DNA of 64,000 nucleotides from Microscillaceae bacterium (GTDB lineage Bacteria; Bacteroidota; Bacteroidia; Cytophagales; Microscillaceae): NCBI GenBank assembly GCA_012031215.1, contig JAAUUB010000003.1, positions 1 to 64,000 of the forward strand, read 5' to 3'. Shown piece by piece: positions 41,901 to 50,213 of this stretch (position 1 is its first letter; each line of letters starts with the position of its first letter). The notes under the pieces were generated by a model. It saw only the letters and a program-made list of their open reading frames with translations, ran no database searches and was not told where the DNA came from. The position numbers and the translations under genes were made by a program.

Positions 41901-42222
41901 CAATGCGGCTGGCCTGGTTTTGAAATGCCTCAGAGGCGATGATTTGCGCCGTAAGCACCTTGCTTTTTTGCAATTGATTCAGTTTTAGAAAACACTCACT
42001 GTGAAAGACATAGACCGGGAAGGCGCGATAGTCATACTTTTGTTTGTATTTGGCCTCGGCTTTCTCAAGGGCGACCTCATAGCCTTGGGCGGCGGCTTCA
42101 TATTTTCCTGAATCGGCCAGGGTTTTGGCCTCGAGGTATATTTTCTTCCAGGATTGGGCATATAAACCAAAGCCCAAAATGCTTTCCAAAAGAAAGAGCA
42201 GCAAAATGGTTGAAAACTTCAT
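38989..42222 (-). CDS. exported TPR-CHAT protease-like protein
   Basis: About 1077 residues from the start MKFSTILLLFLLESILGFGLYAQ (42222), which is a signal peptide; the longer frame from 42255 hides it. Around ten tetratricopeptide repeats follow (blocks such as LNNLGVILQRVREFRKAEKY and YNNLASNFVDKANLEEAIRL). The C-terminal CHAT domain is a caspase-like fold with the catalytic pair H918 (HLATHGFFG) and C985 (VLSACQTGLG). CHAT domains are predicted cysteine proteases. Unlike most CHAT proteins of defence systems it is exported. The next gene is a Ser/Thr kinase in the same direction 200 bp upstream. Confidence 0.9.
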   Translation of the reverse strand: MKFSTILLLFLLESILGFGLYAQSWKKIYLEAKTLADSGKYEAAAQGYEVALEKAEAKYKQKYDYRAFPVYVFHSECFLKLNQLQKSKVLTAQIIASEAFQNQASRIEKARVLRNQASLEQMLGNYQAADSVFSLTLNILLETDSSAYVTDKMGLLNNLGTIRFERGNIPDAIAYLEASYRWAQQYGHTQHEEHLTTLNNLGVILQRVREFRKAEKYLLQSPSLIRELLGEKHPNYAKSINNLGSLYYLLGDHYKAMEYFSESFRLRVLYLAANHPDLATSYNNLGNTYLELADLEKAEVYLSKALTIRKEAYGEKHPSLFIPLNNLAQLNNRLGLYDEAQALYEALLGLQLEVLGEEHVDLARTYNNLASNFVDKANLEEAIRLYEKSAALYLRKFGPENPNYLQTISNLGKAYADKNDFVKADSVLAFALNTFQEKEKKDPDNYPAILNNYGWVKYNMGEYAQAENYYLQARAALKNDPRLRLLESPKLLGNLGLFYQTRQDYQKAGPFFQQIIRQISDELRQNFGFLSENEQKNYLKTNASYFRDFDAFCFQAHQARAVLPNQNYLGEMYDLQLATKGILLNNASRTRRRILNSADTSLVADFRAWQAQKSLIARVSLMSETEQQQKGWSLDSLLLGANAQEKSLVRRSQAFAEAFTPAPVSWSMVQAELKPGQAAVEIKRLLIDLYRPGKVETDTVYLALLLTPETRQNPLLVLIEEGRRLETDYLDQYYRALLTRQNDPQSYGHYWQAIQAALQKNSLVPIREVFISLDGVYHELALEAMLNPQTGRYLSEEIQLIRLGSTRQLLEEISPPLHDQAQTAFLLGRPAYNLSADAHKVALEKLAQERDSQSRSITQNPVLDNFGDLPETELEINEISQHLTARGWQIIQKLGAEALEECLSFSPGTVQLLHLATHGFFGLPDDAPGINLELAALLNSGLALAGANSLRKNGPDEHAEDGILTALEVSNLALDQVRLVVLSACQTGLGRIVNGEGVYGLQRAFKVAGAKALLMSLWKVDDRATHLLMQYFYSEYLQHGEPRRALSAAQQALRAYSENGFLPFAAPFYWGGFVVVE

Positions 42223-42422
42223 ACTGTTGTTGATTTGTGATGAATGACAGTGCAAATAATTATTTTTTCGGGTGATTAATCAAATGGAATGTGTTTTTTG
42301 GGTTTTGGCCGTGCTTTCTGTGCAAAGGAAGAAATTCAAAGATTGGCTTTGCAGGAACGGGGGGCGCTTAAATTTCTTTTAACCTGCGGATGGGCAAGCA
42401 GCCATTTCTATCGGCTCGGCAT

Positions 42423-43763
42423 TTATTCCCGGTGGTCGAGGGCATATTGAAGTGCTTCGGCAAAACGGCGGGCGGCTTGCTTGTGCCAGGGCCAACCCCG
42501 CATTTTGACACTCTTAAGGTCTTGGCGCACAATGGCCAGGGTAGGAAAAGGCAAAAAACAAAGCCCGCCAAAGCTCCACAAGAGCAATACCGGCCCCAGG
42601 GCCCACCAACTCCACCAAAAAATGCCCAGCAAGCCTCCCAGAACCAAGAAAAAAACACCACTGCTTGTCTCACGATGATATTGCAAATGGGCCGACAACA
42701 GGCGCGAAAGCCTAATTTCGGCAGGCTGCCCTTCCTCGAAGAGGTCGCGCCCCCGGAAATAGCGGAGTGTATGCGTGCTTACCTTGCCAAATCGGCCTTC
42801 GTGCAGCACTTGCGCGGGGGCCTGGGGTTCGGCTTCGGGGAGGGGCTCGGCCACGGCGGGGGTTTGGTCCTGGTTTCCTTTCAGTGGCTGGATAATCCAC
42901 TCTACGGTAGGGCTGGCTTCTTGGAGCCGACTCAAGGGTTTTTGGAGGGCCTCCTGGAAGGCCGGGACATGTGGAAACCGATGCTCGGGCAGTTTGGCGG
43001 TGGCCTGGTCTATCAAGGCCTGGGCAAAAGTGCTGGCTCCGGGCACATAGCTCCGCAAGCGGGGAAGTGCTTCCTGAACAATACGAGTGCTGATTTCAAA
43101 CTCCGAGCTGTAGGCCGCATAAGGATTTTGGGCCGTGAGCATTTCAAAGAGCAGGACTCCCAGGCTATACACATCGCTTCGGGCATCTATGGGGCGGGCC
43201 TGCACCTGCTCTGGCGACATATAATAAAGCGTTCCCATTTTAATACCGGCCTGGGTGAGGGCACTTTCGTCGGCCTGCACGTGCTTGGCAATGCCAAAAT
43301 CCAGCACCTTGATATCGCCCTGTGGGGAAATCATGATATTGGCAGGTTTGAGGTCGCGATGCACAATGCCGCATTGATGCGCGTAGCCGACAGCGGCCAG
43401 GATTTTGGCAAACACTTCTAGGGCGCGGGCTTCGGGCATAGGGCCAGAAACCTGATGGATATAGCGGTCAAGCGTAATGCCCTCTACATATTCCATTACC
43501 AGATACACCCCTCCGCCTATTTCCAGGTAATCGTGCAAGGCTACTATACCGGGATGGCTGAGGTTGGCCATCAATGCGGCTTCATTTTTGAAGCGTTGGC
43601 GCAGGGCCGGGTCGCGGGTAAACTGGGGGAGGAGTTCCTTGATAGCCACCTTGCGTCCTATCTGGCGGTGCCGGGCCAAATAGACCGTGCCCATGCCGCC
43701 CTGACCCAGTACGCGCAAAACTTCGTAATTGGCGATGGAAACAGGACGTGTGGTGGCCGGCAT
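42423..43763 (-). CDS. Hanks-type serine/threonine protein kinase with C-terminal membrane segments
   Basis: A 446-residue kinase. Catalytic landmarks are the glycine loop LGQGGMGTVY (19-28), K42 in AIKEL, HRDLKPAN (135-142) and DFG (155-157), with the APE-like YYMSPEQ. The kinase domain ends near 275. A Pro/Glu-rich linker follows, then two hydrophobic helices (about 370-415, FFLVLGGLLGIFWWSWW), so the kinase domain is cytosolic and membrane-anchored through its C-terminus. All key residues are present. It is transcribed toward the TPR-CHAT gene; a functional link is possible but unproven. Confidence 0.93.
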   Translation of the reverse strand: MPATTRPVSIANYEVLRVLGQGGMGTVYLARHRQIGRKVAIKELLPQFTRDPALRQRFKNEAALMANLSHPGIVALHDYLEIGGGVYLVMEYVEGITLDRYIHQVSGPMPEARALEVFAKILAAVGYAHQCGIVHRDLKPANIMISPQGDIKVLDFGIAKHVQADESALTQAGIKMGTLYYMSPEQVQARPIDARSDVYSLGVLLFEMLTAQNPYAAYSSEFEISTRIVQEALPRLRSYVPGASTFAQALIDQATAKLPEHRFPHVPAFQEALQKPLSRLQEASPTVEWIIQPLKGNQDQTPAVAEPLPEAEPQAPAQVLHEGRFGKVSTHTLRYFRGRDLFEEGQPAEIRLSRLLSAHLQYHRETSSGVFFLVLGGLLGIFWWSWWALGPVLLLWSFGGLCFLPFPTLAIVRQDLKSVKMRGWPWHKQAARRFAEALQYALDHRE

Positions 43764-43786
43764 AAGGTGTAATTCAATTTTGAGTT

Positions 43787-43794
43787 CAAAATTA
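43787..43794 (-). promoter_or_regulatory. -7 promoter element of the kinase gene
   Basis: TAATTTTG on the minus strand, a full TAnnTTTG match, about 24 bp before the kinase start at 43763. A good -33 partner is not seen. Confidence 0.35.
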
Positions 43795-43854
43795 CAGTTT
43801 TATCTGCAAAAAGAAGGGCCTTTGCACTAGCCGCACCTTCGCAAATTTTAAAAC

Positions 43855-44616
43855 ATGAGACAAAAAATATGGATTTTAGCCCTGACCGGGCTCTTCAAGC
43901 TTTCCTCGGCCTGGGGGCAAACTACGGCGCTGGACTTCAAAAAAGCCTTTGCTCCCGGCTATACGGCAGCCTGCCAGTATCTGCAATCCCACGAGTTGCT
44001 CATTGCTCAAACCCTTACCCGGTATGGCGGCGAAGTCCGTCTGCTGGTTTCGGTTGTTTTTCCCGAAATGGTGCGCTATTCAGAAGTACGCAATGCCATC
44101 GAGACGGCCTCCCTGGAATGGCTCTATGTCCAATATGGCCCGGCCTACGCCAATTTCTCCATTGGCCATTTTCAAATGAAGCCTACTTTTGCCGAGGAAA
44201 TCGAAAATCAAGTTCGCCAGCATCAGCTACTCCTTTTTCAAGACCTGCTCCCGGAGGCCAATGCCCCGGAAGCAGAAATACGCCAGGCGCGGATTCAAAG
44301 CCTGAAAAGCCTGGCAGGGCAACTGAAGTACCTGGCGGCCTTTCAGAAGTTACTGGGGCTACGTTTTCCTGAGTGGACAAAGCAGGGCGCATTGGAAAGG
44401 GTACGCTGGGCCGCTGCCGCCTATAATCGGGGTTTTACCGCTTCGGCTGCCGAGATAAGTGCCTGGAGGCAAAAAAGTGCTTTTCCTTATGGCCCCGCCC
44501 ATCGGGGCCCGCAGTATAATTATACCGAGATTGCCGGATTTTTTTGGGAAATGAGTACCAGCAAATCTTTGCGCAGCATTAGGGGCAGTCGCGGATACAG
44601 CGCCCTTCACGGTTGA
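43855..44616 (+). CDS. exported lysozyme-like protein
   Basis: A 253-residue protein with a signal peptide ending SAWGQ. The middle has VVFPEMVRYSEVRNAIE followed by the GPAYANFSIGHFQMKPTFAEE segment, which looks like the catalytic-Glu region and the GxFQ core of lysozyme/transglycosylase folds. A second helical part contains RVRWAAAAYNRGF. I infer peptidoglycan-cleaving or -binding activity; I do not know a named family. The last 13 codons overlap the convergent WG-repeat gene by 38 bp, and the tail may be extended by an unseen frame error. Confidence 0.65.
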   Translation: MRQKIWILALTGLFKLSSAWGQTTALDFKKAFAPGYTAACQYLQSHELLIAQTLTRYGGEVRLLVSVVFPEMVRYSEVRNAIETASLEWLYVQYGPAYANFSIGHFQMKPTFAEEIENQVRQHQLLLFQDLLPEANAPEAEIRQARIQSLKSLAGQLKYLAAFQKLLGLRFPEWTKQGALERVRWAAAAYNRGFTASAAEISAWRQKSAFPYGPAHRGPQYNYTEIAGFFWEMSTSKSLRSIRGSRGYSALHG

Positions 44617-45378
44617 TATAAAAATGATGGCCATTTTGTTTTACTTCGGCTTCTCCATTTTTAAAGCGGGTGCCAAAATCATACTGGATGGCCGTGATGA
44701 GTTTTCCCCGCTCATTGATATACCCAATTTTTTTGCCCTTGCGAATCAGGGCCAGGCCTTCGGAGTAGTCATCAATTTTTTCGCCCAGGTATTGGCCTTG
44801 CCCATCCACATAAAAAAAAGTGCCGTCGTCGCGGACTACTTTCGCCACCCCCCGGTTGTATTTGTCTATAAAGCGGTATTCCATAGGCACGACCAGTTTG
44901 CCTTCCGTATTGAGCAACCCGACTTTATCTTTTTTGCGCACGCGCACGAGGGGCAGGGTAAAATCTTCGGCATAGTCAAACTGAGGGCTCATCCATTCCA
45001 GTCCGAGAGTATCCACATATCCGTATTTATCATTTGTTTGACCAAGGCCAGCCCCCGATAACCGGGTCGGACTTCGGCATAGGTCTGGCGTGGCCCGCGA
45101 ACTGGAGCGGGCGGGGCTTCGGGCTTTTCGCGCGGCGCAGTGGTGCCGGGGCGGCTTTCCGTTTGGCGGCTTTGCGTGGAGGGCGATTTTTGCGTATCGG
45201 GATTTTCCGGATCCCCAGGTGCGGGCAATGGTGTGGTTTCGGGCCGAATTTCTCTGGAAGCGGGCGGCGTTTCGGCCGGGCTTTCAGTTTCGGTTGTGTT
45301 TTGCTCCGGGTCTTTTTCGGGCTGGCAGGCAAAAAGCAAAAGCCCGCCGGCTAAGGACATAAGGATATGGCGCCACAT
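44579..45378 (-). CDS. WG-repeat lipoprotein, one frameshift
   Basis: Joined model of 266 residues. The start at 45378 (MWRHILMSLAGGLLLFAC) gives a lipoprotein signal. A long Pro/Glu/Thr-rich linker of about 90 residues follows. The C-terminal half has WG-type repeats (KYGYVDTLGLEWMSPQFDYAEDF, KVGLLNTEGKLVVPMEYRF, KIGYINERGKLITAIQYDF). The break is at 45026-45028, where one more A turns NTDMWI into KYGYVDT. WG-repeat proteins have unknown roles; here a surface location is expected. It is convergent and overlaps the lysozyme-like gene by 38 bp at the tail. Confidence 0.8.
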
Positions 45379-45485
45379 AGTGCGGTGTGTTAAATTGAAG
45401 CCCGACGAAGGCATTTGCCCTGGGCCTGGGTGAAATTGCCGCCAATTTTTCAATAAATCAAGCCCCCGGGAAAAAAACTGATTTT

Positions 45486-46298
45486 TCAGACCGCAACCGG
45501 GGCCTTGATAGCCGGATGAGATTGGTAGTTTTGCAGCTCGAAATCTTGGTAGTCAAAAGCAAATAAATCTTTTACCGCCGGATTGAGGCGTATGGATGGG
45601 GGCGCATAAGGGCGGCGGGCCAATTGAGTGCGGGCGGCCTCTATGTGGTTCAGGTATAAATGTGTATCGCCTCCCACCCAGATAAATTCTTTGGCCTTAA
45701 GGCCGCTTACCTGGGCCATCATCAGGGTGAGGAGGGCATAAGAGGCAATATTGAAAGGAACCCCTAAAAAAGTATCGGCGCTGCGCTGGTAGAGCTGACA
45801 AGAAAGCGCGCCTTCGGCCACATAAAACTGAAATAAAAGATGGCAGGGGGGGAGCTTCATTTTGGGCACTTCGGCCACATTCCAGGCACTGACCAGGATG
45901 CGTCGCGAATCGGGCTGATGCCGGAGTTGGTGCAAGACCTCACGGATTTGGTCAATGGGGGGGCCATCCGGGTTGGGCCAGCTCCGCCACTGCGAGCCAT
46001 AAACGGGCCCCAGTTCGCCCTCGGCATCGGCCCATTCGTCCCAGATACTTACCCCATTTTCCTGCAAAAAGCGTATATTAGTCTCCCCGCGCAAAAACCA
46101 CAAAAGCTCATAGATAATGGATTTAAGGTGCACTTTTTTGGTGGTAAGGAGCGGAAACCCCTGCTGGAGGTCAAAGCGCATCTGGTGGCCAAAAAGGCTC
46201 AGGGTTCCCGTAGCCGTGCGGTCGGTTTTGGGAGTTCCTTCTTGCAAAAGCTTTTGCAGAAGGTCGAGATAAGGTTGTTCTAAGGGATTAAGTATCAT
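45486..46298 (-). CDS. thyA: thymidylate synthase ThyA
   Basis: Makes dTMP from dUMP with 5,10-methylene-tetrahydrofolate. I start at [14 protein letters not shown] (46298); the upstream Met adds four residues. The active-site cysteine is C152 in [11 protein letters not shown]. Other landmarks are [36 protein letters not shown] and the dUMP-binding [10 protein letters not shown]. At 270 residues it is a normal ThyA. No dihydrofolate reductase gene is adjacent, although folC lies 6 kb away. Confidence 0.97.
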   Translation of the reverse strand: MILNPLEQPYLDLLQKLLQEGTPKTDRTATGTLSLFGHQMRFDLQQGFPLLTTKKVHLKSIIYELLWFLRGETNIRFLQENGVSIWDEWADAEGELGPVYGSQWRSWPNPDGPPIDQIREVLHQLRHQPDSRRILVSAWNVAEVPKMKLPPCHLLFQFYVAEGALSCQLYQRSADTFLGVPFNIASYALLTLMMAQVSGLKAKEFIWVGGDTHLYLNHIEAARTQLARRPYAPPSIRLNPAVKDLFAFDYQDFELQNYQSHPAIKAPVAV

Positions 46299-46355
46299 CA
46301 CAAAGGGCAAGAGCCAATAAAAACATTTCTTACACAGGGGTAAAGATAGAAAGGA

Positions 46356-46843
46356 TTAGCGGAGTTTTTCTCGGAGGTGCTCAATTTGCTGGTCAATATC
46401 GTGCCGCTGGGGATAGATTTTTTGCAAAAGCTGGTAGGCTTTGATGGCCCCTTTGAGGTCTTGAATCATCAAAAAAATAGTGGCCATACCCGAAATAGCC
46501 CCAAAATGACGCGGCTCCAAACGCAGGGTTTCGGCGATGTCATCAAGAGAAGCCTTGTAATTTCCCCGGAGAAAATACGCCGTGGCTCTTTTGTTCCAGC
46601 CTTCGGCATAATCAGGAAAAGGGCAATCATTTGACTGAAAACCAGGATGGCCTCGTCATGTTGCTCCGCTTCCAGGGCCTGACATCCCTCTTCCATCAAT
46701 TCATTGAGCCGCAAGTGCCCTCCTTCGCTCCAAAGCTCCCAGATTTGGGTCTCGATTTGGCTGATTTCTTCCGGGTCGGCGGTATGCTTCAAAAAATCAA
46801 ACAACTCATTGAGTTTTTCTTGATAAAATTCAGAGTAGTACAT
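46356..46843 (-). CDS. small tetratricopeptide-repeat protein, one frameshift
   Basis: Joined model of 162 residues, starting MYYSEFYQEKLNEL. Helical repeats with EGCQALEAEQHDEAILVFSQMI, then AEGWNKRATAYFLRGNYKAS and HFGAISGMATIFLMIQDLKGAI, read as TPR units. The break is a missing T in TTTT near 46617-46620; five T gives ALFPDYAEGW and runs to a stop at 46356. Cytosolic, no signal. It probably scaffolds protein contacts; the partner is unknown. Confidence 0.8.
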
Positions 46844-47140
46844 AGGAAGTGGGCCAGTAATAAACAAATATTTTTTGCAAATAGTAGCAAATTTTGTACA
46901 AATCCCCCCGAGGTCAGGGATGGATTGAAAGCCAAAGGCATACCAAAGCCCGACAAAGGCGCGCATCTGGCATTTCGGAGAGATTGGGGGCTTATCTAAA
47001 ATTGGCGGTCTATGGCACAAGGAGGCTTTTTCATTCCCAGTCTTACCAAAACCTTCCGGCCAGAATCAGAGTTTAGAAAATAATGAATCACTCACATCGC
47101 CCCCTTTTTTTGGACTATACATCTAACCTAAACCCAAAAT

Positions 47141-47770
47141 ATGGATACTGCCGCCAAAATTCGCGAAGCCTTTATGCACTATGTGCTCGAAAACGAGCAA
47201 GTTCCCAAGACGATTTTTAAACTGGCCCAGGCTGCCCAGCTAAAAGAAGAGGAAGTGTATGAACACTATGACTCCGTGGAGGCCGTAGAAAATGATATTT
47301 GGCGTGGTATTTTTGCCGAAACCCGCCACCGCATCGAGAGTGAAGAGGTGTATGCTTCTTATTCTGCCCGGGAAAAAATGCTGGCTTTTTATTATACCTG
47401 GATAGAAGTCTTAAAAGCTAATCGCAGTTACGCCCGCCTGAGTGCACATCCCGAGGATTTACTCTTTGGCACACCCGGCTACATGCGCTCCTTTCACGAA
47501 AGCTTTCGCGAGTTTATCAATGTTCTCTTGCTAGAAGGCCGCGAAACCCAGGAAATCGCCGAAAGGCCCTTGCTTATAGATACCTATCCCCGCATCTTCT
47601 GGCGACAGGCCATGCTGGTGCTGCGTTTTTGGCTGCGCGACCGAAGCCGCGCCTTTGAAAAAACGGATGCTTATATTGAAAAAGCCGTCAATTTTGCTTT
47701 TGACCTCATGGGCAAAACGGCCCTTGATTCTGCTTTTGATTTTGCCCGGTTTGCCTTCCAAAACCGCTAA
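47141..47770 (+). CDS. TetR-family transcriptional regulator
   Basis: A 209-residue protein. The N-terminal 45 residues (KIREAFMHYVLENEQVPKTIFKLAQAAQLKEEEVYEHY) form the TetR helix-turn-helix, and the remainder is the all-helical ligand domain. It is followed after about 100 bp by an ABC1/UbiB kinase gene in the same direction, which is the obvious candidate target. This pairing recurs in Bacteroidota as far as I know. The ligand is unknown. Confidence 0.85.
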   Translation: MDTAAKIREAFMHYVLENEQVPKTIFKLAQAAQLKEEEVYEHYDSVEAVENDIWRGIFAETRHRIESEEVYASYSAREKMLAFYYTWIEVLKANRSYARLSAHPEDLLFGTPGYMRSFHESFREFINVLLLEGRETQEIAERPLLIDTYPRIFWRQAMLVLRFWLRDRSRAFEKTDAYIEKAVNFAFDLMGKTALDSAFDFARFAFQNR

Positions 47771-47868
47771 ATGCAATCGCTGGCAACGTCCTTCTTGAAG
47801 GCCAATATTTTGGCATAAAAAAAGGGCAGAACTGAATAAAATTTTTAGAAATACTTCCAAAACCTCAA

Positions 47869-49203
47869 ATGGGAATGAAATCGCAAAAAAAAATTCCAAC
47901 CGGCAAAATCCAAAGAGCCACCGAATTTGTAAAAACGGGTGTAAAAGTAGGCGGCAATTACATCAAGCACTACGCCAAAAAAGCCTTTAATAAAGACCTC
48001 AGCCGGGATGAACTCCACGAAGACAATGCCCGCGACATCTACAATGCCCTCAGCAACCTGAAAGGCAGTGCCCTCAAAGTGGCCCAAATGATGAGCATGG
48101 ACAAAAGCATGCTTCCTAAGGCCTATGCCGACCGCTTTGCCATGTCGCAATACAGTGCCCCACCGCTCTCCGGCCCTTTGGTGGTCAAAACTTTTCAGAA
48201 ATACTTTGGGAAATCGCCTCAATCACTTTACGAACAATTTGAGATGGAGGCGGTCAATGCAGCCTCCATCGGGCAGGTACACGTGGCTCACAAAGGTGGT
48301 AAAAAGCTTGCGGTCAAGATTCAGTATCCCGGCGTGGCCGATAGCATCCGCTCCGACCTGAAAATGGTGCGCCCCTTTGCTAGTATCATCCTGGGCCTTC
48401 CCGACAAAGACATCGACAAATACCTCGAGGAGGTAGAGCAAAAACTGATGGAGGAAACCGATTATGAGCTTGAGCTGCGCCGGTCGGTGGAAATTTCTTC
48501 GGCTTGTGCCCACATCTCCCACCTGGTTTTTACTCACTACTACCCGGAGCTTTCAAGCACCAAAATTCTGACTATGGACTGGCTCGAGGGTCAGCACCTG
48601 AAAGAATTTTTGCTGACCAAGCCCTCCGAAGCCGTGCGCAATCAAATCGGGCAGGCCTTGTGGGATTTTTACAATTTCCAAATGCATACCCTCAAAGCCG
48701 TCCACGCTGACCCACATCCGGGTAACTTTCTGATGCGCCCCGACGGCACGCTGGGCATCATTGATTTTGGCTGTGTCAAAGAAATTCCGGCGGATTTTTA
48801 CCAAGATTTTTTTATGGTCATCAATCCGCATTTGCTTGAAAATGAGGCCTTGATGCTGGAAAATTTCTACAAAATGGAATTTTTACATCCCAATGACAGC
48901 CCCGAGCAGGTGGCTTTTTATACGGCTCTCTTCAAGCAAATGATTGATTTGCTTTGTCGGCCTTTCCGGGGGGATACCTTTGATTTTAGCGATGATGCCT
49001 ATTTCCAACAGATTTATGATTTTGGAGAAAAACTGGCCACTATGCCCGAAATCCGCAATTCCAAAGAAGCGCGCGGCTCCAAACATTCGCTTTATATCAA
49101 CCGAACCTACTTTGGCTTATATTCCATTCTGAATGAATTGCGCTGTACGCACATTCGCACCGAGCGGCCCGCCTGGCTCGATGCGCCCCTGGCCCTGACC
49201 TGA
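47869..49203 (+). CDS. ABC1/UbiB-family atypical kinase
   Basis: A 444-residue protein of the AarF/ABC1/UbiB family. The N-terminal helix before the kinase fold has the family's KxGQ-like block (LKGSALKVAQMMSMD). Then come the Ala-rich loop AASIGQVHVA, the lysine strand LAVKIQYPGV, the catalytic HADPHPGNFL and the metal site IIDFGCVKEI. In other bacteria the family supports ubiquinone and isoprenoid-lipid metabolism by ATPase activity. No quinone genes are nearby, so the role is open. It is likely controlled by the upstream TetR. Confidence 0.9.
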   Translation: MGMKSQKKIPTGKIQRATEFVKTGVKVGGNYIKHYAKKAFNKDLSRDELHEDNARDIYNALSNLKGSALKVAQMMSMDKSMLPKAYADRFAMSQYSAPPLSGPLVVKTFQKYFGKSPQSLYEQFEMEAVNAASIGQVHVAHKGGKKLAVKIQYPGVADSIRSDLKMVRPFASIILGLPDKDIDKYLEEVEQKLMEETDYELELRRSVEISSACAHISHLVFTHYYPELSSTKILTMDWLEGQHLKEFLLTKPSEAVRNQIGQALWDFYNFQMHTLKAVHADPHPGNFLMRPDGTLGIIDFGCVKEIPADFYQDFFMVINPHLLENEALMLENFYKMEFLHPNDSPEQVAFYTALFKQMIDLLCRPFRGDTFDFSDDAYFQQIYDFGEKLATMPEIRNSKEARGSKHSLYINRTYFGLYSILNELRCTHIRTERPAWLDAPLALT

Positions 49204-49270
49204 GCTTAGGATTTCATCAAAGCTTAACAGGGAAATTTTTAGAGTCCTTAGGGTTTTGCCAAATAATGTT

Positions 49271-49278
49271 TAGCTTTG
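49271..49278 (+). promoter_or_regulatory. -7 promoter element of the 49337 gene
   Basis: TAGCTTTG, a full match to TAnnTTTG, about 60 bp before the start at 49337. The -33 position reads TTAG, so only half the promoter is convincing. Confidence 0.4.
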
Positions 49279-49336
49279 TTAGGGAAAATGATGACCCAAA
49301 ATGGTCTGCTTTTTTTCAACTCAAAAACAAGAAACT

Positions 49337-49642
49337 ATGAAAAGATTTGGCTTATTCCTCGGTTTGGCCGCCATTGCTGGTGGTGCTTATGTTTGGTACA
49401 AAAACCGCAAACCAGAGTTTAAAATTCTGGAATTTAACAACAAAGAGAAGACCGTAAAGTGGCAGTATGGCACTGTAACCAACCTTTCGCGGGCCGGCCA
49501 GAACGACACCTACAGCAGCAGTCCTAACTCTGATTTTTTTGTCAATGTTGGTTCTATCGAAAACGAGGGCGATGTCATCGGGATTCGTTTCAATTTTTTG
49601 GGCAAAGACAACCGCGAACCCAAGTATATTTATTTTAACTAA
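49337..49642 (+). CDS. small membrane-anchored protein of unknown function
   Basis: A 101-residue protein from the start MKRFGLFLGLAAIAGG (49337); an upstream start at 49301 adds a non-hydrophobic lead. One N-terminal transmembrane or signal helix ends in AYVWYKNRKPEF. The rest looks like a small beta domain (KILEFNNKEKTVKWQYG, then VIGIRFNFLGKD). I do not recognise a family. It has its own -7 element and terminator. Confidence 0.6.
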   Translation: MKRFGLFLGLAAIAGGAYVWYKNRKPEFKILEFNNKEKTVKWQYGTVTNLSRAGQNDTYSSSPNSDFFVNVGSIENEGDVIGIRFNFLGKDNREPKYIYFN

Positions 49643-49679
49643 TCCGTTTGCGGCAAAAAATAGCCCAAGGGTTTTGAAA

Positions 49680-49715
49680 GGCAGTCTGTCAATACAACGG
49701 ACTGCCTTGTTATTT
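49680..49715 (+). terminator. terminator after the 49337 gene
   Basis: GGCAGTC (49680-49686) pairs with GACTGCC (49700-49706), followed by TTGTTATTTT. The position between convergent genes allows it to serve both directions. Confidence 0.65.
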
Positions 49716-50132
49716 TAATTGGCCAGGTCGAGCCAGGTGCGGGCCTGGGCTTCATCATCAAAATACTTGGTTTCGTAGGGCATTCCTTCGGCTTCCATCT
49801 CATCCACGGTTTGCTGGACGGCCAGGTTGGCTATCAGTTCATGGGGTATGAGCAAAGCCATTTTTTGCAGTCCAGCTTCGGCCAGGCCCGGCGTAATCTC
49901 GGTTGCCGTCCAGTCTTGCAAATCGGGCACAATGGTATAGTTAAAATCCTGGGTTAGGCCCAGCCATTTTTTTGATTTGATTGACTTTTATAAATTCTAC
50001 CATAGCCAGCATGATGGCCCGGTATTCCTCCTCGCTTAGGTTTTCGGTTTCGGGCTTCCAGCGGGCCACTAGCAACGAGGCCTCTTTATCCAGTTCGGCA
50101 ATGATGAAGGAATTATCAAGCAGTATTTGCAT
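49715..50132 (-). CDS. SpoIIAA/STAS-like protein, paralogue of 37504, one frameshift
   Basis: Joined model of 138 residues. The first half (MQILLDNSFIIAELDKEASLLVARWKPE) and second half (TATEITPGLAEAGLQKMALLIPHEL, ending EAQARTWLDLAN) lie in different frames. The A7 run near 49967-49973 read as A6 joins them through IKKWLGLTQDF. The repaired protein matches the 37504 protein in size, order of strands and helices, and the end motif. Cytosolic. A role in signalling by partner binding is inferred only. Confidence 0.65.
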
Positions 50133-50213
50133 AGGATATAAAGTTTAGAATGGAGAATAGAGAGACTACTCAAATATATCTAAAAAATGAGAAAGCAAAT
50201 TTTTTACTTTCAT

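Noticed and set aside
42390-43421. 343-residue plus-strand ORF over the kinase gene
   Set aside because: It is the antisense shadow of an intact kinase with all catalytic motifs; its translation has no recognisable domain.
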